A DNA stretch of 64,000 bases from Methanobacterium petrolearium (GCF_017873625.1 NZ_JAGGKL010000002.1:1-64000); one strand, 5' to 3'. Counted from the stretch's first letter, positions 18,815-27,627 are shown. The notes: generated from the letters alone by a model not told the origin. Numbers and translations: made by a program.

Positions 18815-19408
18815 GTATATGCTGCGACCAACAATAAGTGCATCAGCAAACTGAAGTGTTTCCCGGGGATTACCTCCCTGCACACCCACACCTGGAGATA
18901 TGATGAATGATTCTTCTCCCACAATATCCCTTATCATCTTCAACCGATCCAGGCGCGTGGAAGGACCTACATAGTTTTTGATGCCCAGTTCCACACCCAT
19001 GCTGGCTATATTCATGGATACTGGCTGCAGGAAATTTGTAGCACCAGGATGGGACATTTCAGTCAGAAGGAATATTTCTTTTCCATGTTTTTGGGCGGAT
19101 TCAAGGCAACTTTTCACACTATCTGATCCCACAAATCCATGGACAATGAGTGCATCTGCACCAGATTTGAAAGTAACATCAGCAATCTTCTGATTGGTTG
19201 CAGGTATATCTGCCACTTTAAAGTCACAGATGATCTTAGAACCATATTCTTCCTTAATCTTACTCACAGATTCCAGTCCCTCAGCCAAAACAAGGGGATA
19301 ACCTATTTTAACAGTATCCAGAAAATCAGAAATTTTATCCATTAATGCCATGGCCTCAGCAATACTGGAAACATCCAGTGCCAGGATGATATTGTGTTTA
19401 ACCTCCAT
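18758..19408 (-). CDS. pyrF: Orotidine-5'-phosphate decarboxylase
   Basis: Catalyses the last step of UMP synthesis. The 216-residue protein has the catalytic D-K-xx-D set in CDFKVADIPATNQKIAD, substrate-phosphate binding motifs (ISPGVGVQGG, ADALIVGRSIYLAEDP) and the (K)IGYPLVLAEG strand typical of the archaeal type. ATG 19408 gives MEVKHNIILALD, close to the length of relatives; GGAGGT lies within its first three codons, so the true initiation codon could be a few codons further on. The gene converges with the upstream membrane-protein gene. Confidence 0.95.
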   Translation of the reverse strand: MEVKHNIILALDVSSIAEAMALMDKISDFLDTVKIGYPLVLAEGLESVSKIKEEYGSKIICDFKVADIPATNQKIADVTFKSGADALIVHGFVGSDSVKSCLESAQKHGKEIFLLTEMSHPGATNFLQPVSMNIASMGVELGIKNYVGPSTRLDRLKMIRDIVGEESFIISPGVGVQGGNPRETLQFADALIVGRSIYLAEDPVDALQSMIDSIKL

Positions 19409-19592
19409 GGAAGTAATTAGATTTTTGATCTTTAAATGATTTTTTATTAAATCCCAAATCATTCAGTTAAAAAATTTCATTGAAGTTAATATCAAATATT
19501 TACACTTATTACAATAATAAATCCCAAAAATTAGTCAAAATAGGCTGAGAATTTAGCATACCTTTATAAGCAACCACACCAATATTAACTCA

Positions 19593-19607
19593 GCCATTTC
19601 TAATGGC
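19593..19607 (+). promoter_or_regulatory. 5' hairpin upstream of TRAM gene 1
   Basis: GCCATT-TCT-AATGGC forms a perfect 6-bp stem with a 3-base loop, 21 bases before the start codon. The same 15 bases and all following leader bases recur before the second TRAM gene. Confidence 0.6.
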
Positions 19608-19627
19608 AATTTTGGAAGTGAATATAA

Positions 19628-19852
19628 ATGTTTGGAAATAGTTACGGTAGAGATGAAAGAGAAAATTCTTCTCCTATTAATGAAGGGGACGAATTTGATG
19701 TTAAAATTGAAGATTTAGGTAGGGATGGTGACGGCATAGCTCGTGTAGAAGGTTTTGTTGTCTTTGTTTCCGGGGCTAAAGTCGGTGACGAAGTCAAAAT
19801 CAGAATCAACTCTGTCCGAAGGAATTTCGGTTTTGCAGATATAGTAGAATAA
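19628..19852 (+). CDS. TRAM domain protein, copy 1
   Basis: A 74-residue single-domain TRAM protein (residues ~18-74: EGDEFDVKIEDLGRDGDGIA ... VFVSGAKVGDEVKIRI), an OB-fold that binds RNA. In methanogens, such small TRAM proteins act as RNA chaperones and cold-response proteins. The N-terminus MFGNSYGRDERENSSPIN is basic/acidic and flexible. The second copy, 334 bases downstream, differs at about ten residues. Both share the leader and hairpin, so they are a tandem duplication. Confidence 0.9.
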   Translation: MFGNSYGRDERENSSPINEGDEFDVKIEDLGRDGDGIARVEGFVVFVSGAKVGDEVKIRINSVRRNFGFADIVE

Positions 19853-19926
19853 ATGTGACATGAAGAATCATTCTTGAAAGAAATAAAACTCATTTTTATT
19901 ATTTTTTAAGAATTATTAAATTTAAA

Positions 19927-19941
19927 GCCATTTCTAATGGC
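19927..19941 (+). promoter_or_regulatory. 5' hairpin upstream of TRAM gene 2
   Basis: A second copy of the GCCATT-TCT-AATGGC hairpin at the same distance from its start codon. Its retention while coding bases have drifted suggests a role, possibly in mRNA stability, autoregulation or temperature sensing. Confidence 0.6.
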
Positions 19942-19961
19942 AATTTTGGAAGTGAATATAA

Positions 19962-20186
19962 ATGTTTGGAAATAGTTACGGTAGAGATGAAAGAGAAAAT
20001 TCTGCCCCTATTAATGAAGGGGACGAATATGATGTTAAAATTGAAGATACTGGAAGAGATGGCGACGGCATAGCTCGTGTTGAAGGTTTTGTTGTCTTTG
20101 TTTCCGGAGCTAAAGTCGGTGACGAAGTCAAAATCAAAGTCAACTCTGTACGAAGGAACTTTGCCTTTGCAGAAGTTGTAGAATAA
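19962..20186 (+). CDS. TRAM domain protein, copy 2
   Basis: A 74-residue paralogue of the upstream gene, with changes such as Ser to Ala at residue 15, Phe to Tyr at 23, Leu to Thr in the D-x-GRDG turn, and the final strand FAFAEVVE instead of FGFADIVE. The RNA-binding TRAM core is intact (GDGIARVEGFVVFVSGAK). It is followed by a hairpin terminator. It probably has its own promoter, since the gap contains an AT-rich run and a T-rich terminator-like stretch after copy 1. Confidence 0.9.
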   Translation: MFGNSYGRDERENSAPINEGDEYDVKIEDTGRDGDGIARVEGFVVFVSGAKVGDEVKIKVNSVRRNFAFAEVVE

Positions 20187-20212
20187 ATAAAAATCAAATC
20201 TTCAAAAACTAA

Positions 20213-20256
20213 AAAGGGGTAAAAATCCTATTTTTATTCCCTTTGGATCCTTTTTT
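20213..20256 (+). terminator. Hairpin terminator after TRAM gene 2
   Basis: AAAGGGGTAAAAAT pairs with ATTTTTATTCCCTTT around CCT with one bulged T (about 20212-20244), followed by TTTTTT at 20251-20256. Confidence 0.6.
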
Positions 20257-20305
20257 AAATTCATCAATCATGAGAATTTATTCAATCGTTTTTTTATATC
20301 TGGAA

Positions 20306-20420
20306 ATTTACAACCATTTTTTATCGATTTATAACTCTTTTTGAGATTCATAGTCATTTTTATAGATTTACAACCATTATAGATTTACAACCCTTTTTGA
20401 GATTTATACTCCTTTTTATA
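20306..20420. repeat. Degenerate ATTTACAACC repeats
   Basis: ATTTACAACC occurs exactly at 20306, 20366 and 20383, with a near copy (ATTTATAACT) near 20337. Between them, CTTTTTGAGATT elements also repeat. It is a short decaying tandem array between two convergent genes. Confidence 0.5.
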
Positions 20421-20436
20421 ATCATTCCCTGTTTTT

Positions 20437-21150
20437 CTAGTTCAGGTTTAAGTTATCAACCACTGAAACGATTTCTTCGGCTTGTTTTAGAGTCTGATTG
20501 TAGGATTCATAGGTGTAGGTTTCGTATATGATCGAGGGGATCCCTGCGTCTATCAGTGGAATTGTGACATAAGCAGGACTGGTTGGTGACGGAGGAGAAT
20601 ATATAACCAGCCAGTTAGCCTGAGATTTTATCTGAAGAGCGGCATTTTCGGCTTTTTCAGATTTTGTGGGTATGTAAAGGAATCGTGTGTACTGGTAACC
20701 TCCATTATCTTCATTGGAGTGCACATCAATCACTAAATCCATGGATATGTTCTTAATATCCGGAACCACATATTGGTTGGCTAATAATTGGCCATTATTC
20801 CTGCCTTTATTGTAATCCTCTGCATTCTGGGTGACATTAACCCGATAAATGTAGTAACAATTTTTAAGGGATTCATTCTGGTTTATCACTGATTCTACGA
20901 TGGCGTTGTGTGATTGGTATTCCAGGGGATGCACACCAACTATGTAGGCTACTCTGTGGGGGGAGTTGGCATTTCCATATGGTCCGTCACGGATGACGTA
21001 ACCATATTCAGTTTTTCCCAGGACAAAACTGCTGAATGTGGAGGTGCCATTTTCAGTTGATTGAAATATTTTAAAAAAAGTAAATGAGGAAAAAACACTG
21101 ACACAAAAAATAATCACTAGAATAATCACTAGTTTAGCATTTTTTCCCAT
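20437..21150 (-). CDS. Membrane-anchored M14-like zinc peptidase candidate, copy 1
   Basis: A 237-residue protein with an N-terminal signal anchor (AKLVIILVIIFCVSVFSSFT) and an extracellular domain. The order GVHPLE, then DLVIDVHSNED, then PSIIYETYTYE fits the HxxE...H...E zinc and catalytic pattern of M14/AstE-type carboxypeptidases. A paralogue at 60099-60782 keeps all three (GMHPRE, IAHDHES, VFVYEIPEW). I infer a cell-surface peptidase or amidase, possibly acting on pseudomurein peptides. The gene follows the pseudomurein-binding protein gene on the same strand by 54 bases, which supports a wall role. No published function is known to me. Confidence 0.6.
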   Translation of the reverse strand: MGKNAKLVIILVIIFCVSVFSSFTFFKIFQSTENGTSTFSSFVLGKTEYGYVIRDGPYGNANSPHRVAYIVGVHPLEYQSHNAIVESVINQNESLKNCYYIYRVNVTQNAEDYNKGRNNGQLLANQYVVPDIKNISMDLVIDVHSNEDNGGYQYTRFLYIPTKSEKAENAALQIKSQANWLVIYSPPSPTSPAYVTIPLIDAGIPSIIYETYTYESYNQTLKQAEEIVSVVDNLNLN

Positions 21151-21204
21151 CTTTTGGACCTCGTAACTGGAAATTATCTCATAACTGGAGCTATAGTCAC
21201 TCTC

Positions 21205-21912
21205 TTAAACGATGGTTACACTTGTTGGTAACTCGCCAGTGGATCCATACTGGGTTAAAGCCTTTGAATACAGGGTTAATAAAGTATTGGGGGATAAATC
21301 GGGTTGTCCTGATACTTTTATTCCTATATAGTTAGGAGATTGTCCATTATTGTCCATCCAAGTGTAGGTTCGCTGTGCCATATCCAAATATTCTGCTTTG
21401 GTGATGGTGGTGGATGTGACTGTTCCGTATGGATTTTCAGCATCTCCATACTGACCAATGGGGATGTTACCTGTTTCTCCATTGTTCACCATTATAATTC
21501 CCCTTGAAAGAATGTAGAGGCACTGGTTTTTGTCAAGGTTAACTCCAGAGTATTCAATGCTGTTAAAGTCTGTTCCTGCGTATGTTACTGCCTCGGCAAG
21601 TTGTGGAAGTTCAGAAACTGGGAATCCATTGCTCAGTGACACGGGATTCTCAGTGGTGCCAGTGTTAGTGTTTGAGTTACTATCTGTTCCTGTGGAGCTG
21701 GGTGCGGTTAAGAGATATCCAACAAAAACAGCTAATACTACAACTAATATTACTATTACAGCTATCAAAACCTTGTTTCCTGTGCTCATGCCTTTTTTTG
21801 TTTTCGAACGTTGAGATTTGCCAAAGGACGTGGTTGCCTTTAGTTTAGCACCACATTTTTCGCAGTAGGTGGCATCTAATTTGTTGTTATGTCCACATTT
21901 TTCACATTTCAT
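21205..21912 (-). CDS. Zinc-ribbon membrane protein with pseudomurein-binding repeat
   Basis: A 235-residue protein: an N-terminal zinc ribbon (CEKCGHNNKLDATYCEKCG), a basic linker, one membrane segment (VLIAVIVILVVVLAVFVGYLL), a Ser/Thr/Asn-rich spacer and an extracellular region. The last ~65 residues (ITKAEYLDMAQRTYTWMDNN ... LLTLYSKALTQYG) fit the pseudomurein-binding repeat, with the NNGQSPNYIGI core. The ribbon should lie inside the cell and the repeat in the wall. ATG 21912 follows a GGGGGG ribosome site. Co-oriented with the M14-like gene. Confidence 0.78.
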   Translation of the reverse strand: MKCEKCGHNNKLDATYCEKCGAKLKATTSFGKSQRSKTKKGMSTGNKVLIAVIVILVVVLAVFVGYLLTAPSSTGTDSNSNTNTGTTENPVSLSNGFPVSELPQLAEAVTYAGTDFNSIEYSGVNLDKNQCLYILSRGIIMVNNGETGNIPIGQYGDAENPYGTVTSTTITKAEYLDMAQRTYTWMDNNGQSPNYIGIKVSGQPDLSPNTLLTLYSKALTQYGSTGELPTSVTIV

Positions 21913-22608
21913 AATCAAAACCCCCCAATTTATGGTGATGGATCTGTTACTCCCCTTTATTTGTGTTATACTACAATTTTTTTTCTAAGTTGAATTCCTT
22001 TTTATATTCTATTAATTGTTTTAGTATGTAATTACTATTATAGTTCTGTTCATAGGATATTATCTGTTTATACACAATTTTGGTTTAAATTGGTATAAAT
22101 TTGGGAAAATTCATTTAAGTTATGACAGTGAATTTAGTTATTGTGTGGTGTTTTATAACACTACACGCCCCCCCCCCTTAATTAATTTTATATAATCACC
22201 TCATTTTTTTTTTAAATATTTTTTTATAATACTTTGCCCTACTTTATTTAATGGCAGCAAATACTCTGTTGAGAATTGATGTATTAGTGTGGGATGAATT
22301 GTTGGATTAACTGGCCTTTTTAGGATAATTTATCATGTATAAAATCTTGGGATTATTTTTATTACGGATAACCCAAAAGATATCAATTTTAGATGATTTT
22401 TTTTAAAGTAAAAGTGAAAAGTTTATAAGGTCCTTCTTCTAAATGGAATTGTAACCAGAGATGACATGATGGAAATGTATGACTTTTGAGTCGTGTAATA
22501 TGAGTATTCAATTATTTCAAAGGGAAAAATACTTCCAATTATGTCATTTATTGGAAAATCTCTAAAAAAAGAGTTTTTAACTCTATTAAAGAATAAAGGA
22601 GGATTAAA
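21913..22608. other. Long divergent intergenic region before cbiM
   Basis: About 700 bases between the pseudomurein-binding gene (leftward) and cbiM (rightward). It contains a 10-bp-stem hairpin followed by a C10 run (22143-22177), long T/A runs, and the cbiM ribosome site AAAGGAGG. No ORF with coding character is seen. The unusual length suggests regulatory content for the metal transporter. Confidence 0.4.
22143..22177. promoter_or_regulatory. Hairpin followed by C10 tract
   Basis: GTGTGGTGTT (22143-22152) pairs with AACACTACAC (22157-22166) around TTAT with one G-T pair, followed by G and ten C residues (22168-22177). A C10 tract is striking in this AT-rich DNA. It is not positioned as a terminator of either flanking gene. 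Confidence 0.4.
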
Positions 22609-23295
22609 ATGCATATTATGGAAGGTTTCTTGCCATGGCAATGGTGTTTATTCTGGTATATTATAGCCTTGCCTGTGGTAGCTTACGGTATTATACAGTT
22701 AAAAAAGATAACTGATGAGAATCCTGAATCAAAACCGTTATTGGCAGTTTCAGGAGCATTCGTTTTTGTTCTATCATCATTAAAACTACCTTCAGTTACA
22801 GGTAGCTGTTCTCATCCTACTGGTACTGGTTTGGGTGCAGTGCTCTTTGGACCGGCTGTGGCCAGTGTTCTGGGATTCATTGTCCTGATTTTCCAGGCTT
22901 TGCTTTTAGCACACGGTGGACTAACCACTCTGGGAGCTAACACATTTTCCATGGGAATTGTAGGTCCTGTGGTAGCTTGGTTGGTTTACAAAGGTTTTCA
23001 AAAGGCAGGAGGACACACACTATTAGGTGTATTCTTTGCAGCTGCTTTAGCTGACCTCATGACCTACGTAACCACTGCCATCCAGTTATCCCTGGCATTC
23101 CCAGTACCCAGCTTTGCTGTAGCTTTCAACAATTTCATGTATATATTCGCAATTACCCAGATACCTCTGGCCATTGCCGAAGGACTGTTAACTGTGGTAA
23201 TATTTGATTACATCATGAAACTGAAACCAGACATCCTGGAAAGCTTGAAAGTCATCCCCCCTAAAGTGAAAGAAAAAGTACAGGCGGTGGTATAG
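22609..23295 (+). CDS. cbiM: ECF transporter S component for cobalt (or nickel), CbiM
   Basis: The substrate-binding membrane subunit of a cobalt ECF transporter, 228 residues with about seven membrane segments. The N-terminus MHIMEGFLPWQW has the hallmark His2 and EGFLP motif that bind the metal. TGSCSHPTGTGLGA and HGGLTTLGANTFSMGI are standard CbiM segments. AAAGGAGG precedes the ATG. It is followed with no gap by cbiN and then cbiQ. Cobalt supply is needed for the corrinoid of the methyltransferase Mtr. CbiM and NikM cannot be separated with certainty by eye, but the CbiN partner favours cobalt. Confidence 0.95.
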   Translation: MHIMEGFLPWQWCLFWYIIALPVVAYGIIQLKKITDENPESKPLLAVSGAFVFVLSSLKLPSVTGSCSHPTGTGLGAVLFGPAVASVLGFIVLIFQALLLAHGGLTTLGANTFSMGIVGPVVAWLVYKGFQKAGGHTLLGVFFAAALADLMTYVTTAIQLSLAFPVPSFAVAFNNFMYIFAITQIPLAIAEGLLTVVIFDYIMKLKPDILESLKVIPPKVKEKVQAVV

Positions 23296-23601
23296 ATGGA
23301 TAGTAAATACTACATTGTCATACTTGCCCTGGTGGCCATCATTGCCATTCTTCCCCTGGCCATGTACAGTGGTATGGGTGAAGATGAGGGCTACTTTGGT
23401 GGGGCTGATGGTGCAGCTGGTGAAGCAGTGGAAGAAACTGGATATGAACCATGGTTCAGCTCTATCTGGGAACCGCCTAGTGGTGAAATTGAAAGTTTAC
23501 TTTTTGCCCTTCAGGCAGCCATTGGAGCCATAATAATAGGATACGTCTTTGGATATTACAATGGCCAGGCCAAAGAAAGACGCAAACAACAAAAAGAATA
23601 A
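23296..23601 (+). CDS. cbiN: Cobalt transport protein CbiN
   Basis: A 101-residue auxiliary subunit with two membrane segments (YYIVILALVAIIAILPLAMY and LLFALQAAIGAIIIGYVFGY) joined by an acidic extracellular loop containing the conserved WFSSIWEPPSGEIESLLFAL region in part. The start ATG directly abuts the cbiM stop, showing tight translational coupling. CbiN helps CbiM load the metal. Confidence 0.95.
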   Translation: MDSKYYIVILALVAIIAILPLAMYSGMGEDEGYFGGADGAAGEAVEETGYEPWFSSIWEPPSGEIESLLFALQAAIGAIIIGYVFGYYNGQAKERRKQQKE

Positions 23602-23741
23602 ATTGATGCGTGAACTACTTCAGGAAAAATGAAAAACTAAATATTCAATAAGAAACATTAAGTAAAATTTAAAATAAAGGAAAGTTGAATATTTAGAAAG
23701 TAAAAGTTATTGGGGTACAAAAATCAGCTGGTAACAAAAAC

Positions 23742-24530
23742 ATGTTTGAAAACACATTGGATAACTATGCTCACAACAATGGTTTGAAAAACACAAACAC
23801 TTTGTTCAAGGTTTTGTTTGGAATTTCAACCATGTTGGTGAGTTTGATATCCACTTCTCCAGTTGTACCCCTGATAATAACTTTAGTGATGTCGTTTTTG
23901 ATCATCTTCCTGGCTAAAATCCCCTGGAAGTTCTACCTGAAATTTCTATTCATTCCTTTCATTTTTGCAATTATAACTTTCGTATTCATGTCTATTTTTT
24001 TTGGGGTGGGACAACACATTCTGGAACTGGGAATATTCAACCTGGCAGTGACTGTTGATGGTTTTAACCGAGGTTTGCTGGTTTTTGCAAGGATAATGGG
24101 TGGTTTCACCTGTTTGGCCTTTCTGGCATTGACCATTCCCATGACTGAACTTTTCAGTGAACTGGAACGTTTAAAGATCCCCCAGATAGTCCTGGAAATA
24201 GCAATGCTCATGTACCGTTACATATTCGTATTTTTAGATGAGGCAATGAACATGTACCATGCCCAGGAAACACGTTTAGGTTATATATCCCTTAAAAAAA
24301 GCTTCAAATCCATGGGCATGTTAACCAGCAACCTGTTTATCAGAACATGGTATAAGGGTGAAAAATCATATCTGGCCATGCAATCCCGATGTTATAATGG
24401 TTCTATAAAGACATTGAAAGAACCAACAAGCTTGAAAAGTATTGGAGCACGCAATTTATGTCTGTTCATCAGCTTCGAAGCACTCCTACTGGTGGGCGTA
24501 TACCTTACTGGAAGTTTCAGAATCTTTTGA
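23742..24530 (+). CDS. cbiQ: Cobalt ECF transporter T component CbiQ
   Basis: The 262-residue transmembrane coupling subunit. It has several membrane helices and the two coupling motifs facing the ATPase: ELERLKIPQIVLEIAMLMYR and the A-x-x-x-R region AMQSRCYNG. It lies 140 bases after cbiN on the same strand. Its expected next neighbour cbiO is missing here and found ~9.7 kb downstream, beyond a sugar gene block. Confidence 0.94.
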   Translation: MFENTLDNYAHNNGLKNTNTLFKVLFGISTMLVSLISTSPVVPLIITLVMSFLIIFLAKIPWKFYLKFLFIPFIFAIITFVFMSIFFGVGQHILELGIFNLAVTVDGFNRGLLVFARIMGGFTCLAFLALTIPMTELFSELERLKIPQIVLEIAMLMYRYIFVFLDEAMNMYHAQETRLGYISLKKSFKSMGMLTSNLFIRTWYKGEKSYLAMQSRCYNGSIKTLKEPTSLKSIGARNLCLFISFEALLLVGVYLTGSFRIF

Positions 24531-24794
24531 AATAATCTGATTGCTGAAAAAACTAGCAGATTTTCCAACCCTTTATGCATCTAATTTTTAAGATTTTTTT
24601 TTCAATGTCCATTTTTTTAAAATAGTTAATAATAGGGTAAATCTTTAAATAGGGGATGATAAAACCACTATTATAAAAATAAGGGATAAATATAGTTCCA
24701 ATTGAAGGTACCACACATAGTTTTAGCTGTTGTCTTCTGTTCAATTGGTTTCTAATTTAATATCCCCTAACCAATGATTACAGGAGACACTAAA

Positions 24795-26321
24795 ATGAAC
24801 TCTGAATTTCTACAGGACAAAGAAATAATCGTAGCCTCTAACCGGGGACCAGTGGTATTCAAACCAGATGAATCTTGTGATGAAATTGAATTGATAAGGG
24901 GTGCAGGAGGAATAGTGGGATCAATGATACCCTTCCTTCAAAAAACGCATGGAACATGGGTTTCTTCTGCAATAGGAGAATGTGACCATTATATGAACAA
25001 CAGGTATCATGGCAAAGTACCTATACCCCTAAAAAACCCTGAATATTATGTTCAATTTATCAAAACAGAAGAAGATGTTTATAACAATTTCAATGGCAAA
25101 TTTGCAAATCCACTATTGTGGTTTATTCATCATTCCATGTGGAATTCCCCATACTCACCATGTGCAGATGACGAAATGCATCAAGCATGGGATTCATACA
25201 AATATGTGAACTCCCGGTTCGCAGAAGCCATAAGTGAAGATGTTTCTAAATCAGCAAAAACCCCCATAGTAATGTTGCAGGATTATCATATTTATCTTAC
25301 ACCTAAACTGATAAGAAAACAGCATCCCGATGTTTTAATGAGCCAGTTTGTCCATATACCCTTCCCTTCACCGGAAATATTCCAGCAGTTACCTAACCAT
25401 ATGCAAGTGGAGATCCTGGAAAGTGTGCTAACCAACAACATCCTGGGATTTCATATTCGACGTTACATGGATAATTTCCTGCGAACAGTTAAACAGATCC
25501 TACCCACGGCTTCAGTGGATCATGTTTCAGGAGACATTTTATACAATGGACAGATCTGCCATGTAAGAACCTACCCCATCAGCATTGACATAAAAACACT
25601 CCAGAAGCATGGGAAAAACTCCAATGTCATGAGTAAAATGAGAGAAGTTGATGAAATAGTAGGAAACTGCAAATTAATCTACAGAACAGACAGAACAGAC
25701 TTATCTAAGAATATCATCCGAGGATTCCAGGCATACGACATGTTCCTAGATAAATATCCAGAATGGCGAGGGAAAGTTAAGTTTGTGGCAACTTTAATGC
25801 CATCAAGACAGGATATAAAGATCTACAGAGAATACACTGATAACATAAAGGATATAGTTGAAACCATCAACCAGAAATACGCCACTACAGATTGGGAGCC
25901 CATCAAATATATTTGCAGGGGAGATTATGATTTAGTGGTTGCCCTCCTGAAACGATACAACGTTCTATTGGTTAACCCTATATTGGATGGTATGAACATT
26001 GTGGCCAAAGAAGGAAGCATCTTAAACGAAAATAATGGTGTGTTGGTTCTTTCAACAGGGGCAGGATGTTATGAAGAATTAAAAGATGGAGCAATCTGCA
26101 TAAATCCCTATGATATAAGACAAACTGCAGAATCACTGGACATGGCACTGTTAATGGATGATAAATCCAAATCTCTCTTGCTCAACGAGGCAAAGGCAGC
26201 TATTGGGCGCAATGACCTGAATAAATGGGTATCTGATCAATTAAGGGATATCGAAGCAGTAATCTACGATAGACAGGAAATCAGATCAGAAGATGGTGAA
26301 GAAGCGGTTCGTATGAACTAA
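24795..26321 (+). CDS. Trehalose-6-phosphate synthase-type glycosyltransferase (GT20), copy A
   Basis: A 508-residue GT20 enzyme, close to OtsA length, that would join an NDP-sugar to a sugar phosphate. Visible landmarks are VASNRGPVVF at the N-terminus, FVHIPFPSPEIF, the donor-phosphate motif RTDRTDLSKNIIRGFQAY (with the key Arg and Lys), and NPILDGMNIVAKEGS. The donor loop and the following YPEWRGKVKF resemble the OtsA subtype of actinomycetes more than E. coli OtsA (recalled comparison, not a search). ATG 24795 follows AGGAGA. A second GT20 lies at 27628-29136, so at least one may use an acceptor or donor other than those of trehalose synthesis. Confidence 0.88.
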   Translation: MNSEFLQDKEIIVASNRGPVVFKPDESCDEIELIRGAGGIVGSMIPFLQKTHGTWVSSAIGECDHYMNNRYHGKVPIPLKNPEYYVQFIKTEEDVYNNFNGKFANPLLWFIHHSMWNSPYSPCADDEMHQAWDSYKYVNSRFAEAISEDVSKSAKTPIVMLQDYHIYLTPKLIRKQHPDVLMSQFVHIPFPSPEIFQQLPNHMQVEILESVLTNNILGFHIRRYMDNFLRTVKQILPTASVDHVSGDILYNGQICHVRTYPISIDIKTLQKHGKNSNVMSKMREVDEIVGNCKLIYRTDRTDLSKNIIRGFQAYDMFLDKYPEWRGKVKFVATLMPSRQDIKIYREYTDNIKDIVETINQKYATTDWEPIKYICRGDYDLVVALLKRYNVLLVNPILDGMNIVAKEGSILNENNGVLVLSTGAGCYEELKDGAICINPYDIRQTAESLDMALLMDDKSKSLLLNEAKAAIGRNDLNKWVSDQLRDIEAVIYDRQEIRSEDGEEAVRMN

Positions 26322-26440
26322 ATAGAATCAATGGATGTTGGATAAATAAAAATGAATATTTCCATGGGAGATACAAATGGAACATATAAAATCAGATTAT
26401 AAATTTCCGTTGGTAACCATGAAAAGGACAGTGTTTAGTT

Positions 26441-27580
26441 TTGGTTCAACTCAATGACTTCTTAAAAACTGCCGAAAAAAAGAAAGCTTTACCTAAAGTT
26501 ATTGCATATAACAGAATTGATGGTCCAGGCTCTAGTTTAGATTTAGACAAATTTCAGCAGGCTTTTTGGAGGCTGCCTCACATCCCAGATGACGATGATC
26601 CTGCCTGGAAATGGACCCAGAACCTTCCAAGAACTGTGGGAATAACCATAAACACTGGAACTAAAATTGAAGTTCATCCTTTTGATCCGGATCTTATCGG
26701 TGTGAAATCGGTTGAATATGAAACTGAAGTCATTGCTCATCCAGGTGAAGTAGTCCCAGTTAGTGAGAATTGGTTACTTAAAATAATTGAAATATTCAAC
26801 CTTTCGGGTGTTATGTTTGTTTTGAAAAATCTTCGCAAAGGTATACACTCTTCAGGATTGGGAGGATCATCAACTGCCACAATTGGTGTGTGTATACTTG
26901 CAAATGAATTGGCCGGACGACCATTTAAAAAGATTCAGCTGATATCTATGGCTTCCCGCATTGAACAGGGCTTGGAATTAAGTATTACTGGAACTCAGGA
27001 ACAATCCAATGTTCTTTTTGGGGGAGTAACTGATTATGTCTGGTTCCCCTGGGGAAAACCCGAACATCCAGGCACAGGTTATGGTGAATCTTTACGTTAC
27101 GAACTCGTACCACCAGATGATTACGGGCTTTTAGAGGGAAGAATGGCTATTTTCCATTCAGGGCAGCATCGTCAAAGTTCAGAAGTTAACCGGTCATGGA
27201 TGAATTCTTTTTTGACTGAAGAGGGATATAGATTACATTCACAGAAGATGAAACTAGCATACATGTATCGTGAAGGTTTAAGGCTGCAAAAATGGCACCA
27301 TGTCCTTGAATCCATAGAAAAATACCGTAAAATACGGACAAAACTGTGTGAAGGTTATATGGAAAGTTCATGGGACTTACTGGAACGTGCTAAAAGTTGT
27401 AACAGTACAGTTTTCCCATTGGGTGCTGGTGGAGGTGGGGGAGTACTTTTATTTTCTCCTAACCCAGAATCATTGGACAAATTGCGTGACGATCTTACTG
27501 GTATTTACAGTGAAATCCCCTTTAAAATACGATCAAAGGGTCATGAAATCAGCAATACAAAAATTACGGAAAATTATTGA
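26441..27580 (+). CDS. GHMP-family sugar kinase
   Basis: A 379-residue GHMP kinase with the ATP loop GIHSSGLGGSSTATIG, the GTQEQSNVLFGG active-site segment that recalls heptose (HddA) and fucose kinases, and the C-terminal LGAGGGGGVLLFSP. It probably phosphorylates a sugar or sugar phosphate at C1. TTG 26441 is the only usable start, with AAAGGA 12 bases upstream. It lies 119 bases after GT20 copy A and converges with GT20 copy B, which fits a pathway that activates a sugar for GT20. The substrate is not readable from sequence. Confidence 0.82.
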   Translation: MVQLNDFLKTAEKKKALPKVIAYNRIDGPGSSLDLDKFQQAFWRLPHIPDDDDPAWKWTQNLPRTVGITINTGTKIEVHPFDPDLIGVKSVEYETEVIAHPGEVVPVSENWLLKIIEIFNLSGVMFVLKNLRKGIHSSGLGGSSTATIGVCILANELAGRPFKKIQLISMASRIEQGLELSITGTQEQSNVLFGGVTDYVWFPWGKPEHPGTGYGESLRYELVPPDDYGLLEGRMAIFHSGQHRQSSEVNRSWMNSFLTEEGYRLHSQKMKLAYMYREGLRLQKWHHVLESIEKYRKIRTKLCEGYMESSWDLLERAKSCNSTVFPLGAGGGGGVLLFSPNPESLDKLRDDLTGIYSEIPFKIRSKGHEISNTKITENY

Positions 27581-27627
27581 AGTGATACCCAGCATTAGGA
27601 TTAAACTAAGAGAAAATCTATTGAAAG

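Noticed and set aside
22200..22608. Cobalamin riboswitch upstream of cbiM
   Set aside because: No B12-box-like sequence is visible, and this riboswitch class is not expected in methanogens.
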